From assembly GCF_000247695.1 (NCBI RefSeq), contig NW_004624800.1, positions 9,537,482-9,601,481 of the forward strand: a stretch of 64,000 nucleotides of DNA, written 5' to 3'. Made by a program: the position numbers and the translations under genes. Source of the DNA: Heterocephalus glaber (taxonomy: Eukaryota > Chordata > Mammalia > Rodentia > Bathyergidae). The notes under the pieces were generated by a model that saw only the letters and a program-made list of their open reading frames with translations, made no database searches and was not told where the DNA came from. The stretch's first letter is position 1. Each line of letters starts with the position of its first letter. Shown one piece after another: positions 23,098 through 34,718 of this stretch.

Positions 23098-23115
23098 AAA
23101 GAAGATATTACAAGA

Positions 23116-24735
23116 ATAAATGTTAACTCATATTTTGTGTCCTGAGATTAGAAATTACTACTTACCTAGGAGTTATCTAGAGGGCAAGAATTCCTTTTGC
23201 AGAGCTCACCACACATGTTTTTCATGTCTCAGTACTCCAAATTCCATCTGTCTCTTGTATAATGTTATATTAGCAAATAAGTAGCTAAATAATTTATTTG
23301 AAGTTGTCCTAAAGCAAAGTCCCCCTTCCAATAGTAATGTGCTCACTGTGTCACTGAAGTTCTGTCTTGTTCTAAATATGTCCAGTGAATGTTTTATACT
23401 AAAAGAAATCAAATGAATACCTTATAGATAAATAAGTGAGATGCTTTATTTAGCCAAGTTTTCTCCATCACCTCTTAATAAAACCCAACTAAACTTTCAT
23501 GGAAAAAAATACAGAGATCATTTAATGTCCATTGAGAACTTGTCAGCCTGTAAATCATGAGTCTGTCTAAGATACAGACCCTCAGTTTTAATGAGGAGTA
23601 GTGCTTTCTTTCTTTCTAAATGTCTTTGGAAAATTTTCAGAAGCCAATTAATTTTAAAAGATATGTAATGATTGTTTTAGAATAGGTATTGAAATGCTAA
23701 ATTCATCTGCCAAAAGCTGTGTAAAAAAGACATTTAGATTTAGGAACACTGGTAGATTCTAATCTCATTTAAAGTAAGTTTCAAGATCTATTATTTCAAA
23801 TATTATGTTCATCACATTTTTTATAATTTACATGATAAAATATGTCTGGGAGGAAAAATAAGTTTTCCATTCAAGGAAGACAGACCAAGCTTTTGAAACC
23901 ATTGTGTTAATATTTTCCACATTAATGTATTATGAATAATTATTCATTTTCTTTAATATTAAGGAGCTACTATGCAATGCTGTTTGTCTTTCTGTATAAT
24001 ATTCTCTTCCTCTTCCCTTGTGGCCTCTTTCTAGAGACTACAAAGAAACACTATCTAAAAAGTTTTTATTTGGAAATGATAAAAACTTCTGAAATGGTAC
24101 AAAACAATTCATGTTACCAGTGAAAATTTAGGATGCATACATACAAATGAACTTACTTTTTCTAAGTTATATATGTATTACATTTCCTCCACCAATTAGG
24201 TCAAAAGTGATGAACATTAGCCAGATACCCTGAAACTATAAAATCTGAGTATTCTAGAATTGGCTAAAACAAACTTCTAAAAACATAGCCTACTTATCCT
24301 GAGTTAACACAGAACTCTCTAGTTGTTGTGTCTTAGTGTACTCTGAACTCAAACTCTCATATTGCAATTATACTGGCAAGGCAAAGAATGCAATAGATAT
24401 TAAATTTAGGGGGATAACTGATAATGAGACAGATTTATGGTGTTTCTTTGATTGAAGAATAGTCACCGTAAGAGTAAGCGTAAGACATATTAGTGGACAA
24501 TGTTTTAGCTACCACTTACAACCTAAGCTCTAACTGATGTCTCTTTTAGTAATGTTAACAACAAAGTGCAAAGAATTTTGTACAGTCATTTCCATAATTA
24601 AGACAATTTTATCTACTAGTTTTATATTAAGAGAGAAGTATAATCTTTTGTGAAAATATAGTTTTCCAATACAGTTCTTTTTCAAGAGGTAATCACACAT
24701 TTATGTGAAATTACCACCAGGATGGTCAATTTAAT
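23116..24735. other. AT-rich DNA, nothing assigned
   Basis: 1.6 kb with no convincing gene. The 63- to 68-codon frames at 23206 and 23932 have no recognisable features. Confidence 0.45.
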
Positions 24736-24787
24736 ATACATATATGAAATATATATTTATATATTTATTATTATATATATTTGTATT
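24736..24787. repeat. AT-rich simple repeat
   Basis: TATACATATATGAAATATATATTTATA followed by (TTA)n and TATATATAT. Confidence 0.85.
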
Positions 24788-24789
24788 AA

Positions 24790-26480
24790 TATTATCCATC
24801 TTCAAAATTGAATTCATTTAAGCTGTAGTTGATTATAAACTTCAACCCCGCTACCAGCTTTTGTGTCCTTCACTCCTGGAACACTAAACTGACTTCTTTC
24901 CTTAGCAGCCTCAGTCTTACAGTACCTAGGACAGAAATCACAAATAAACTCATTTCATCCTTCCTCTTATCCCTACTGTATTTCATTTGCTATAAACTAA
25001 ACCAACACATTGTCAAATTCTCCCAAGATTTGTCTTCCAAAAGTTCTTATTTCTACCTTTGCTCACTTTGTGATGTAAACAACCAAAGTTAAACCAAGTC
25101 AAACCAGTCCTTCACCATTCACTGAACATGTTCTGCATATACTTAGGTCATGCCCAGTGTAAGACAGTGTAAATAGGATAGTAAATGTACCAATGTGGGA
25201 TTACTGTAAAAACAAAAGTTAAGGGGAAAAAAAACATACTGTTAAAATATCTCAATATTATAGCATCTTTTTCTGCTATAATTCTATTTTTTGATATCTC
25301 TAAACTTCATTAGTGGGCTCTCAGTTTATAGAATTCTAATGAAGGAATTGTGACAAGGCATTGTCATTCGAATTTTAAAACTGAGTTGAAAAAGGCATGG
25401 TCCATTTCTTTTGAGAATCTTTGAAATTTAGTTACATCAAGCAATTAGATTTCTTTCTTAAACTCTATAGTTCTACTTGTACTTTTACTTAATATCAAAA
25501 ATACTCTTTTAGGATAAAAATAGACATCTTAAACTTTAAGTGAAAAGACAATTTTTCAATAAACTTCAGAATCTACAAATCCTTGAATATATTCTCATAT
25601 TAATATTATTACTGATTTTAGTCAGATCATATTTATAAATTCCCTAAGAATTTGATAGTGAATACATCATTTAAACTAAGTAGCAAATATTATATGTAGC
25701 AAATAAAAATCACAAAGTCTGTACCTTAATAGGAAATTTAGAAATCACATTTGATATTATTTATGTTCCATGATAATATTTCATTCATTTGATAACTGTT
25801 TATTTGAGATAAATGAAAACCATTTTAAACTAATTTATTTTTAACACATGAGAAAAGACTCAGGTATTAAGAAATAGTGAGATATTTTTCCCTATATTTT
25901 CATTTTCTATTTTATTTGTTGTAGTTTAATAAAATAAAAAATTGACATAAATATATTGTGGTCAGTGAACAATTATTTTAAATTGAGGTATTAAATATAT
26001 GACTTTAAATTAATATTTTACCATCTTCCAATCTTCACTAACACGTTTTTCCACTGTAACAAATGAACAAGGTACTAAGCGTTGGGTGGTATGAACTAAT
26101 CTTGATCTTATTAACTTGCAGCAATCTGCAAAGCACAGACATAGACCAAAGGAAGTAAAATTATCAATAATGAAAAGCAAATGGAAACCAGCCATACAGA
26201 CATATTTGCTCATTTGAAAATATAACCTCATATCCCATAAAGGAATGACTCACAGAGCATCACACATGTAATTATATACCATATTAAATAATATCGATGT
26301 GGCCAGATGTAGGAGTACAGCACATATTATAATTTGTCTGCAAATAAAATTAGGTTTTAAACAGAATTAACAGAAAGTAGGTTCTATTGTCCATCTTACC
26401 TGGAAGAAATGTAGAGCCACTATTAGTTGCAGACTTCTCTTTTTTTTAGCACTGGAATTTTGACCAGAATTTTCAAACTA
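24790..26480. other. AT-rich DNA, nothing assigned
   Basis: 1.7 kb. The 87-codon plus-strand frame at 24829 and the 73-codon minus-strand frame at 26010 show no domain, and their surroundings show no exon-like signals. Confidence 0.45.
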
Positions 26481-26489
26481 TATTTTATT

Positions 26490-26940
26490 AAGATTTCTTT
26501 TGCCTTTTTGAGCTTTCTTTTAATATTACACCTCTGATTGAACAACTATTCTGATATCTATCACTACAAATTTTTTTTTTTTTGGTACCAGGGATGGAAC
26601 TCGGGTTCTTGTGCTTGCGCAGCAGGCGATGAAATCACTGAGCTAAATCCCTGGTCTATCACTATAAAATATTATTATGTGCTTTAGAACTTTATATAGA
26701 TGGAATCATTCAACTTGAAATTTTCAGAGCCTAGATTATATTCCTCAGATGATATTCATCTGTACAGTTGCACATCTAAGAATTGTGGTTATATTTTTAA
26801 TGCTATGTGCTGTTTCACAGCACGGGCCTGTGACAATGTTCTTATCAAGCTTAACCTGCTGATGGGCTGTTAGATGGCATAGTTTTTAGCTATTGCGGAT
26901 AAATCTAAAATTAACGTATAATCTTGCATGTCAAAGTTGG
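26490..26940 (-). mobile_element. Old L1 3' part, minus orientation
   Basis: Antisense L1 3'-end phrases bracket the SINE at 26571: ATTCTGATATCTATCACTA before it, and TTTAGAACTTTATATAGATGGAATCATTCAAC and GCTATTGCGGATAAATC after it. It is diverged and non-coding. Confidence 0.6.
26571..26654 (-). mobile_element. ID-like SINE, minus orientation
   Basis: Poly-T (13 bases), then GGTACCAGGGATGGAACTCGGG, TTGCGCAGCAGGCG and TCACTGAGCTAAATCCC. TCTATCACTA is duplicated at 26557-26566 and 26655-26664. It is inserted in the minus-strand L1. Confidence 0.95.
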
Positions 26941-26949
26941 GTCAGAGGA

Positions 26950-27517
26950 TAGATAAAAGTACTGAGTGAAAAATAAGGGTCATATTTTAACTACAGAATT
27001 ACAATCAGCACGAGCTTCCTTTATGTACATTAATAAGAATGGTTCTACATTAAATAGCAACATTAAATAGAAACATCTTACTTTATTATGCATACTAGAA
27101 AGGATGGTACTAGACTACAATTGGTCAGGGTGATTTAAAAGAATTGGCTATAGTTTTATAGCAACAATAACAGCAGAATAATAATTATATCTTCTAGCAT
27201 GGGAAAGTCATTAATTCCATTTTCTTGTGAAAATAAATTGTAAACAGGAAAATGCTATCTTCCCTCCTCTTGCACATTTGATCATCTTTTTCCCCACTTA
27301 GTTATACAGAACTCTCCCTTTGTTTTACACCCTGGTAACCAGTGATACCTTTAAACGTTGCCATTCCTAGTATATTAATCCTAAAACAATGTACAGTTGC
27401 CAAAAATCAAATTGTTAGTCTGTTTAAAAAGAAAAGAAACTTGCTCATCCATAATATTATTCACTCATGATACTACTCTGTAAAGATAATTATATTTAAT
27501 TAACTGTACTATCAAAT
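26950..27517. other. Unassigned AT-rich DNA
   Basis: No gene or recognised element. A short direct repeat, ACATTAAATAG, occurs twice at about 27047-27070. Confidence 0.45.
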
Positions 27518-27528
27518 CTTCTAGTGTT

Positions 27529-27620
27529 GCTGGGGATTTAGCTCAGTGGCACCACGTCTGCCTCGCAAGCTCAAGGTCCTGAGTTCGATCTCTGGTACCG
27601 CAAAAAAAACCCCAAAAAAC
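27529..27620 (+). mobile_element. ID-like SINE, plus orientation
   Basis: GCTGGGGATTTAGCTCAGTGG (5' end and A box), CTGCCTCGCAAGC, GAGTTCGATCTC (B box), GGTACC and an A-rich tail with CCCC interruptions. CTTCTAGT flanks it (27518 and 27621), extending to an imperfect 13 bp. It is the best view of the 5' end of this SINE family in the window. Confidence 0.95.
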
Positions 27621-27869
27621 CTTCTAGTTTTGCATTAATGATATTTACTAATTTTAAAATTTTGAATAGTTTGAATAATTATATGGCATGAGTTAAATAT
27701 CAGAACAACACAAATATAAACAAAGAAACCCAGACCATTTCCAGATTCTGCAAAAGTAACCATTTTCTTCAGTCTTGTATATCCTATGAGAAAATATTCA
27801 GATAACATAAAAATTGCCATCTCAGTAATTTTAGGTGTACAGTTAAGTACTGTTAACTTCATTTACATT

Positions 27870-28325
27870 GTTGACCATTAATCTCCAGAACTCTTTTCAT
27901 CTTGTAAAACCAAAACGCTATTCCCATTAAACAACTTCTCATTCTCCTCTCTCCCTCAGGCCCAGGCAACCACCATTCTATGTCTCTATAAATTTCTTTA
28001 CTCAAAAAACTTCATATATTTGCAATCCTATAGTATTTGCTTTTTATGGCTAACTTATTTCATTTCTCATGATGTCTTCAAGATAAAACCTTTGTGTAAT
28101 ATGCTGGATGTTTCTCCTTTTAAGTTGAATGGCATGGCATTATCTATAAATATGACATTTTGTGTATCCATTCATCTATTAATAGATACTTTGGTTGGTT
28201 CCACTTTTAGCTAACGTAGCCAAAGCTGCTATGAACACAAACATGGTTTTCTTGAGAAATTACCTCTGAGCCTGGTTTTCCATCTGTACATTTTTACTAC
28301 ATAGGTGAGTAGATGCACGAGTTGT
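27870..28325 (-). mobile_element. Old L1 3' end, minus orientation
   Basis: The antisense L1 3' region is easy to follow: CAGGCAACCACCATTCTATGTCTCTATAAATT, GGCTAACTTATTTCATTTCTCATGATGTCTTCAAG, GTGTATCCATTCATCTATTAATAGATACTTTGG and GCTGCTATGAACACAAACATGG. The 64-codon plus-strand frame is a shadow. Confidence 0.85.
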
Positions 28326-28379
28326 GGCGGGAGGTGTATACATGACGATCATTGCCCAAACTTGCAGAAGCAGTCTCAA

Positions 28380-28735
28380 TAAATGTATTGATTCTGCTTT
28401 CTCCTTGCTGGGACAAAATACTGACACCCATAACATAAAAGAAGTGTATTTACTTGGCTCATGGTCTCAGAGGTATCAGGCCATGGCTTGTCACCTCCAA
28501 GGCAGAAACACCATAATTAACAGGGATAGCAGAGCAAAGTTGTTCACTTCATGGTAACAGGCATGAAGAGAACAGGGCAAGAACCTTGGAGAGGAAGAGT
28601 CCTTAGGAATACATTTCTCAAGGTCATATTCATGGAACAATGTGGACACACACAGAAGTGTGTTTTACTCATTCCTGGGTGGATCCTGAGACAATCAAAT
28701 TGACAATCAAGATTTACAGTCACATCAGAGAATTG
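28380..28735 (-). mobile_element. MaLR-type LTR, minus orientation
   Basis: TTGCTGGGACAAAATACTGACACC, TTACTTGGCTCATGGTCTCAGAGG, GCAAAGTTGTTCACTTCATGG, GGTCATATTCATGG, GTTTTACTCATTCCTGG and a final AATTGACAATCAAGATTTACAGTCACA. This is the same landmark order as the copies at 1681, 19725, 37453 and 57330. It is a solo LTR. Confidence 0.75.
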
Positions 28736-28739
28736 ATTT

Positions 28740-29850
28740 ATTGTAAGTTTTTTATTATAAATTATGTGTGATTGTTTTCTCTTTGAAATTTGGAGAATTA
28801 GAAATGACCTAAATTTATATTAACTTCTAACTTTAGGGCTAATAGAAACTTTAAAATTAAACTAGTGTATTTATGCTTAACCATAGTCAAAACAAAGTGA
28901 AAAGCAAGTTTTCTCCTCAATTAACTTTTAAGGTAATATTTATATATGATTCAAGTTTGTTCATTTATACACATGTGATTATTTCTTCATTTATACCAAG
29001 TAAAAATTTGGGAGAATTTTTTTTAAAAACTGTTAAATGATCAGTATTCTAGCAGTCACAGGAAATACTATCTTTTAAAATATGGTAATTTTAACATGTA
29101 AAATTGATTTCATTTTAAAAGCCTACTCTTGAGAGTTTCTTCGTTGTCACAAAAAATTCCATTAAAAATTAACAGTAATGGCGATATAAAGAAAACAAAA
29201 TCTAATCTGAAATTTACTTCATGGCATTATCTTTTAAAGCCATATCCATATTTGTTACCTGTCATATGAAATAAGAAATGCTAAGCGATCTCCAAATAAG
29301 TTAATACCAAAATATGCTTATATGGAAATGAATACACTGAAACATATTGTTTTACTGAATTTATGAACATATAATTTTACTACCAGAAATGTTATGAAAA
29401 CAAAGTCAGTATCAATTGGTGTTCATTAATAATGCTTATGTTGGGTGTCCAATAACTTTATAAAGTGTAACATATGTTATTTACATGTTAATAAAAACAA
29501 TTTGGGTTTAGACTGCTGAGATTTCTAGTTGCCTGCCTACTGTGTTTTTGTTTTTCCTTTAGAAAACTAAAGAGATGGGCATGCCTTAGTTTATGCAGTT
29601 ATATTTTCAAACAGAGACTGTTGCTATTTTGTTTCCTAGAAATTTCTTAAAGAGGGTTAATTCTACTGTGTTTGTCTTTGTTTCCCTCTATCCTCCTACT
29701 TCCTAGACATGGGTCTGATGACTATTGTTACCCTGGATGTTCTCTCATGAAAATGAGTCAGATTTGGACACTTACCACAAAGATTGCAGAACACATGAAA
29801 AAAGACTTCAATCTTCATAACTGCAGAGATCTCAGACAATATTAGCCCTG
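28740..29850. other. AT-rich DNA, nothing assigned
   Basis: 1.1 kb without recognisable features. Confidence 0.45.
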
Positions 29851-29851
29851 C

Positions 29852-29920
29852 TCTGTCATATCTGTGACCTTTTCATACAATAGTCTTCTCTGTCACATCT
29901 GTGATCTTTTTATACAATAG
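29852..29920. repeat. 37-bp period tandem duplication
   Basis: TCTGTCAYATCTGTGAYCTTTTYATACAATAG begins at 29852 and again at 29889, with three transitions between copies. All three differences are C/T changes, so the duplication is fairly recent. Confidence 0.93.
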
Positions 29921-29924
29921 AAAC

Positions 29925-31815
29925 AAAACAATTAATTTAAAATATTATTACTTGTATTTGTTATTGTTTTGGATTTTTATAGAAATAAATTTAATTGTAA
30001 CTGGCATAAAGTTTGGCACCTAGAAATTTTTATTCCAATTAACAAAACATCGGCCATAAATTTGTCTGAACAGAGAAAATGGTAAGGCAATGCTAAGCAT
30101 TCAGATATTATAAACTGACAGTTGATGTTTGTAACGGGACAGTAAAACCTTTGCTTAAATTGTTGTTTGCAATATAGCAGAACAGAAATAATACACCAAC
30201 CCACATTAAATTTATTATAATTTCATCTACTGTAGTTAAAAATAATAAGAACAGTACGTGCTCAATATATTTTGTCACTTTTAGTTGACAAACTGAAGTT
30301 AGTAGGGAAGTAACCTGAGGTAAAGGAGGCTGGAATGATTTATCTGCCGATGCATTTCAGACAAATTCCATGCAAGTTCATTAATTTAAAAGCTAGCCAG
30401 AATGAATAGGAGAAGTTTTCCTCTTTGGTAACTTAGTGCATTTATCACCATTTGCTGTTAAAAGGTTGACTTAAAGGAGCAAACACTGGCCAAACCCTTT
30501 CAATCAATTTCCTTGTGTTCTCTTGCTAACTAACAGGAGCAAACACACTGATGAGGATGTGGATACAAGGTGGATTTCAAGTGGATTCAAAATAGTCCAT
30601 GGAAATGGGAAGAACACCAAAGCCAGCAAGTTAGATGTGAGAATGTTCAGGCTTAACAACTATGAATAAGGACTTAAGGTACGATTATTTATACATGGAA
30701 TTGATTGGAAGCGATAAACCAAACAATGTTCATAAAAGACATGGCCATGAACAAAATAGAAATGGGAGAACTTCCCAGAGAGCAATGCAGGAAGGAAACA
30801 GACAAAGAAAACACTCACAGCATTCCATCAGGGAAAAATATTTACCCTTCTCTCTATGATCAGTGATTCCATGTTTTCCAATATTCCCTTCTCCAAATTG
30901 GAGATTTTATTTGTTTTATGGTCCTTTCCACCTCTGTATTTAGCTACATTGGTGGAATATAATGTGTGTGTTTGCATGAGTCTAAGTTTTATCAATGAAT
31001 CCAAACTACTGTGCTATCCAGACCCACTTAAGAGACTTATTAATACTGGGCATCTGCATAGGTCTCCATGGTTTTACAAGAAGTTCAACTAACTGGCCAA
31101 AAACACACACAAAACATACTTGCAGATTAGTTTGGAATAATCTGAATGGCTTTATTATTTTCATCTTTCCTTATACTCTCATTACTTCTTTGCATTGATG
31201 AAGTTGTTATAGTGATGGATGGAATGGGGACCTACACAGGTAAAAGAAAAGAAATGATTTTGAAATTAGGAATGACATAACTTTGATTACTTTTATGAAT
31301 TTATACTGAAATATAGACCTTCCAAATTGGATTCTGATACTGCATTACCTCATCACAAATTCCAAAATAAGCACAGAACAGATAATTGTATCTCTTAATA
31401 GTATGACATCAGACTTGATGAGTGTTCCAAGGTTCATAACTACTAAAATTAAGTGGCTAAACTTAAAGCAAAAATAAATTCGTGTTATTTCAGAACTTCA
31501 ATCCAGGTCTTCTGTCACAAATTTGTCCCGTTTATAAGCTACTTTATGCAAAATTTTCATATACATCCAATTCAAGATTATTCAAGGAAAATTAGGCAAA
31601 TTGAGGTAGGATTTTAAGGCCCACCTCTGAAGTTTCATGTTTGAGTCTCTGTTTTAAAATAAAAATTGAACAAAATATTACATTACTCAGACATACTACT
31701 TCACTAGAAGCACGGGAATACAATTATTGTAGTATATCCCTTCAGCTATCCTTTATATTTTTTCAATGAATATTTCCTCTGTTTTTCTTCCTCCCTTCTT
31801 TCTTTTTTCCCTTCG
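29925..31815. other. Unassigned DNA
   Basis: About 1.9 kb. 30530-31200 is less AT-rich and carries frames of 65-78 codons (30662, 30856, 30995), but none has a recognisable domain or splice context. A CT-rich stretch precedes the SINE at 31850. Confidence 0.4.
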
Positions 31816-31945
31816 TATCCTAGTATTCTTCTTTTATCCTAGTATTCTTTTTTTTTGGTACTGGGGATCAAACTCGGGTCCTTCAGTTTGTGAGGCAGGC
31901 AGCAGAACCACTGAGTTAAATCCCCGGCCCTATCCTAGTATTCTT
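31816..31945. repeat. Triplicated 15-bp target sequence around a SINE
   Basis: TATCCTAGTATTCTT occurs at 31816-31830, 31835-31849 and 31931-31945. The last two flank the ID SINE as its target-site duplication. The first, 19 bases upstream of the second, is an extra tandem copy. Confidence 0.95.
31850..31930 (-). mobile_element. ID-like SINE, minus orientation
   Basis: Poly-T, then GGTACTGGGGATCAAACTCGGG, TGTGAGGCAGGCAGCAG, CCACTGAGTTAAATCCCC and GGCCC. It has a perfect 15-bp target-site duplication. It is the second-most intact copy in the window. Confidence 0.95.
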
Positions 31946-32435
31946 ATTTGATCTTTTTAAACTTTCTCTAGGTGATTATCTTTATAAATAGCTTAATAAA
32001 ATAGCTAGCAACTATATATGACTATTAAAATTGATATTTGTTAAAACAGATAAAATTGTAACTCCAGCTCCTCATTAGAATCAGTCAAACTTCAAGTATT
32101 TAATAGACACAATGAGTAAAGTTCATCTTGATGCATAGCAGAAATATGGAGTTATTTTCACTATTGTGGGATTTCTTCTGAACCATACAGAATGATTCAT
32201 GAAGAAGTTGTGATTAAAGAAGATGGACAGAGATGAGCTATGAAGAGTTTACAATGATCAAATCTAGCTTTATTTGTAAACACATAATATTGCCAATCCC
32301 TGAATGCTCTACTCTTTGAGTAAAAGAAGAGAAGAAAGGCAAGAGTGCAAATTACCCAGGGTGGTGCTCACTGATGTGTGTACAATAGAACTTCTTATTA
32401 CTATTTAAAAGCAACTTAGTATCCAAAGATCAATC
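31946..32435. other. AT-rich DNA, nothing assigned
   Basis: No feature recognised between the SINE and the L1 that begins near 32440. Confidence 0.45.
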
Positions 32436-32439
32436 TTTC

Positions 32440-33005
32440 TCTGTATCTTCCTGCCTCGTATCTTGCACATATGAGTGAGTATTGCAATGCTTATATCCCT
32501 CTGACTGGCATATTTCACTTAACATAATGGTCCCTAGTGCCAGCTAAATTGTTTCATATGTTAAGATTTCATACTTTCCCAGTGCTGAATAGAAGTCCAT
32601 TATGTATGTGCACCAAACTTTATGCATCCCTCAGTGAATGTACACTTAGGATGTTTTCATTTCTTTGTTATTGTGAACAGAACCACAGAACCACATGGGG
32701 TAAAAAACTTTCCCTGACATATTTATTTCATTTCCTTTGGATATATATCCAGGAGTGTAATTGTCAGATCATTATTATTTTTTTGGAAACTCCATACTGT
32801 TTTTCATAATGATTGTACTAATTTAATAGTACATTTCCAGTGAAATGCAGTTGCCTTTTTTTGCTACATTCTCTCGAGCATTTGCTATCTTTTGCCTACT
32901 TGATAATAGCATTCTTACTGGAGGGGGATGGTATCTCCATGTGGGTTGATTTGTGTTTCTCTGCGTGAGGTAGAACATTCTTTCATGTATCTTTTGAGAA
33001 ATGTC
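32440..33005 (-). mobile_element. L1 3' end, minus orientation
   Basis: Antisense L1 3'UTR/ORF2 end: GACTGGCATATTTCACTTAACATAATGG, ATGTATGTGCACCAAACTTTATGC, TTTCATTTCCTTTGGATATATATCCAGGAGTG, TGGAAACTCCATACTG and GGTATCTCCATGTGGG. It is interrupted by an LTR at about 33010 and continues after it. The 90-codon plus-strand frame at 32537 is a shadow. Confidence 0.85.
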
Positions 33006-33009
33006 TGTT

Positions 33010-33550
33010 TAGATCTTGTAATGTTGAATTTTGATGGTCTACGTGCCTTGACTGAGAGACCCTTACCTGATTAGTAAAGCACACTTCCAGGTGCAGCTGT
33101 GGAGGGGATTCCTGAGATGACTGACACATAGGCCCATGCAATAGGCTTGCAGCCTGTATGGAGTGAAAAGGAGAGGAAGGACCAAATGGATCTGCATTTG
33201 AAAAGCTCCAGTTTGCTTATATGGTGTATACTTTTGCTACTTCTATTGCCTGTTGGCATCAGACTGCAGTTTCTTCTGCCTTTTAACATGAAATCACACT
33301 AGTAACTATTTAGGGAGCTTCCAGCCCTTCAGTCTTGCATTGCCACTGCGTTGCCTCCTTCATCCATCTTGTTTTGAGGCTTCTATGTTTTTGGACTGGT
33401 TCTCTGGCATGCAGAAAACCATTATAGAATCTTCTGCCTCTGATCCTATCAAAAAAGTCTCCTCGATATTTATCGCTATCGATCGATTATAATTTATAAT
33501 TTCCTGTTGATTCTCTTGCTTAGGAGAACCCTAACCTATATAGATCTATC
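33010..33550 (+). mobile_element. MLT2-like ERVL LTR
   Basis: The sequence runs TTAGTAAAGCACACTTCCAGGTG, GGGATTCCTGAGATGACTGACACATAGG and TGTATGGAGTGAAAAGGAGAGG. It finishes with GATTCTCTTGCTTAGGAGAACCCTAACCTATATAG, which parallels the MLT2 end TTCTGTTTCTCTGGAGAACCCTGACTAATA. A second copy is at 55420. It lies within the minus-strand L1. Confidence 0.65.
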
Positions 33551-33554
33551 ACCT

Positions 33555-34715
33555 ATTTTATTTATTTTCTTTATTTGTTTTTGCTGATGAATTTTTGAAC
33601 TTCCATACATAGATATATGATAGATAAAAAGATATGCAATATTAACTACTGCCGGATGTGTAGTTTACCATTTTTCCCTATTTTATAGTTTCTCTTCATT
33701 TGAGAATTATTTCTTTTGCTGTGTGGAAGCTTTTCATTTGATGCAATCTCGTTTTTCTATCTACTTTTGTTTCCTGTGTTTTTGGTGTCTTTTTTCCAGT
33801 TTGGGGAGATTATCTAGTTCTCCTGAAAATCACTGCTCTGAGGTTTTGCCTGAAAACAAATGTTTTCAGTTTTCTATTTGTTTGTGAAATACATTGTTGT
33901 TTTTATTTTTGTTGGGCATAGAATTCTCTTTTGACAGTGTTCACCTCCATGTATATTCTGGTTTGCATATTGTTCCTTGTTTCTCTAGGCACATTCAAGG
34001 ACATTTTTTTGTATTTCTTTCATTGGATATGTGTGGTTTTTTGGTTTAGTTTTGATTTTTGTCCTTTTTATACTACGTCTTATGCTTGCACTTCTCAGAG
34101 GCTTTTTTCTAGTTTAGATTTCTACTATCTTTTAAATTTGTTTTCAAAATCTCCATCACCTTCTACTTATATCCTTTCTTCTGTAGACAATCCATATTCC
34201 ACAGAGGTTTCCATTTCACAAAAACAGTATCATTTGGTATTGTCTCACTAGATGTTCTGTTCTATTGTGGAGGTAAAGAGACAGTAGAGGTTCTGTGGTT
34301 ATATTGTTTTCTTTTTAAATGACTGTTTCTTGTGTTTGTTTAAACAATTTCTATTAAACTCTCACCAAGGTTACTGTTTGTTTTCTAGAATGTATTGGTT
34401 ATAAAATACATTTAGTAAAGTATTTTTCTCCTTTTGTATTTCTATTCCATATAATTTCCATTTGATTCCACCTTATAGTTCCCATCCTCTGTTTAAATTG
34501 CTGTTGTGATCCCGAATGCTGTCCATTCATCTTTGCTGTTGGAGCTTTGATGTCTGAATCATTGGTGATTGAATTTGCTGTGTGGAAATTCAAATATCTA
34601 CACTTTATCTGAGTCTGGCTCTACTGATTGCTTTGTCCCTAGAATGTGAATTTTTTCTAACCTTTCTGTGTCATCACTTATTTTTCAGTTAAAACTTGAA
34701 CCTTCTTGTAATACA
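33555..34715 (-). mobile_element. Old L1, minus orientation, continuation
   Basis: After the LTR the antisense L1 resumes: TTTTGCTGTGTGGAAGCTTTTCATTTGATGC, then TTTTTGTTGGGCATAGAATTCTC at 33910, and CTACTGATTGCTTTGTCCCTAGAATGTGAATTTTTTC at 34625. The plus-strand 106-codon frame (33931-34251) is the T-rich antisense reading and not a gene. Several L1M subregions follow one another, so more than one copy may be concatenated. Confidence 0.65.
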
Positions 34716-34718
34716 GTG

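Noticed and set aside
27529..27620. Possible tRNA gene, because A-box and B-box motifs are intact
   Set aside because: The D-arm region is altered, there is no complete cloverleaf, an A-rich tail follows and target-site duplications flank it. It is a tRNA-derived SINE.
33931..34251. 106-codon Phe/Ser-rich frame
   Set aside because: Same cause: antisense old L1.
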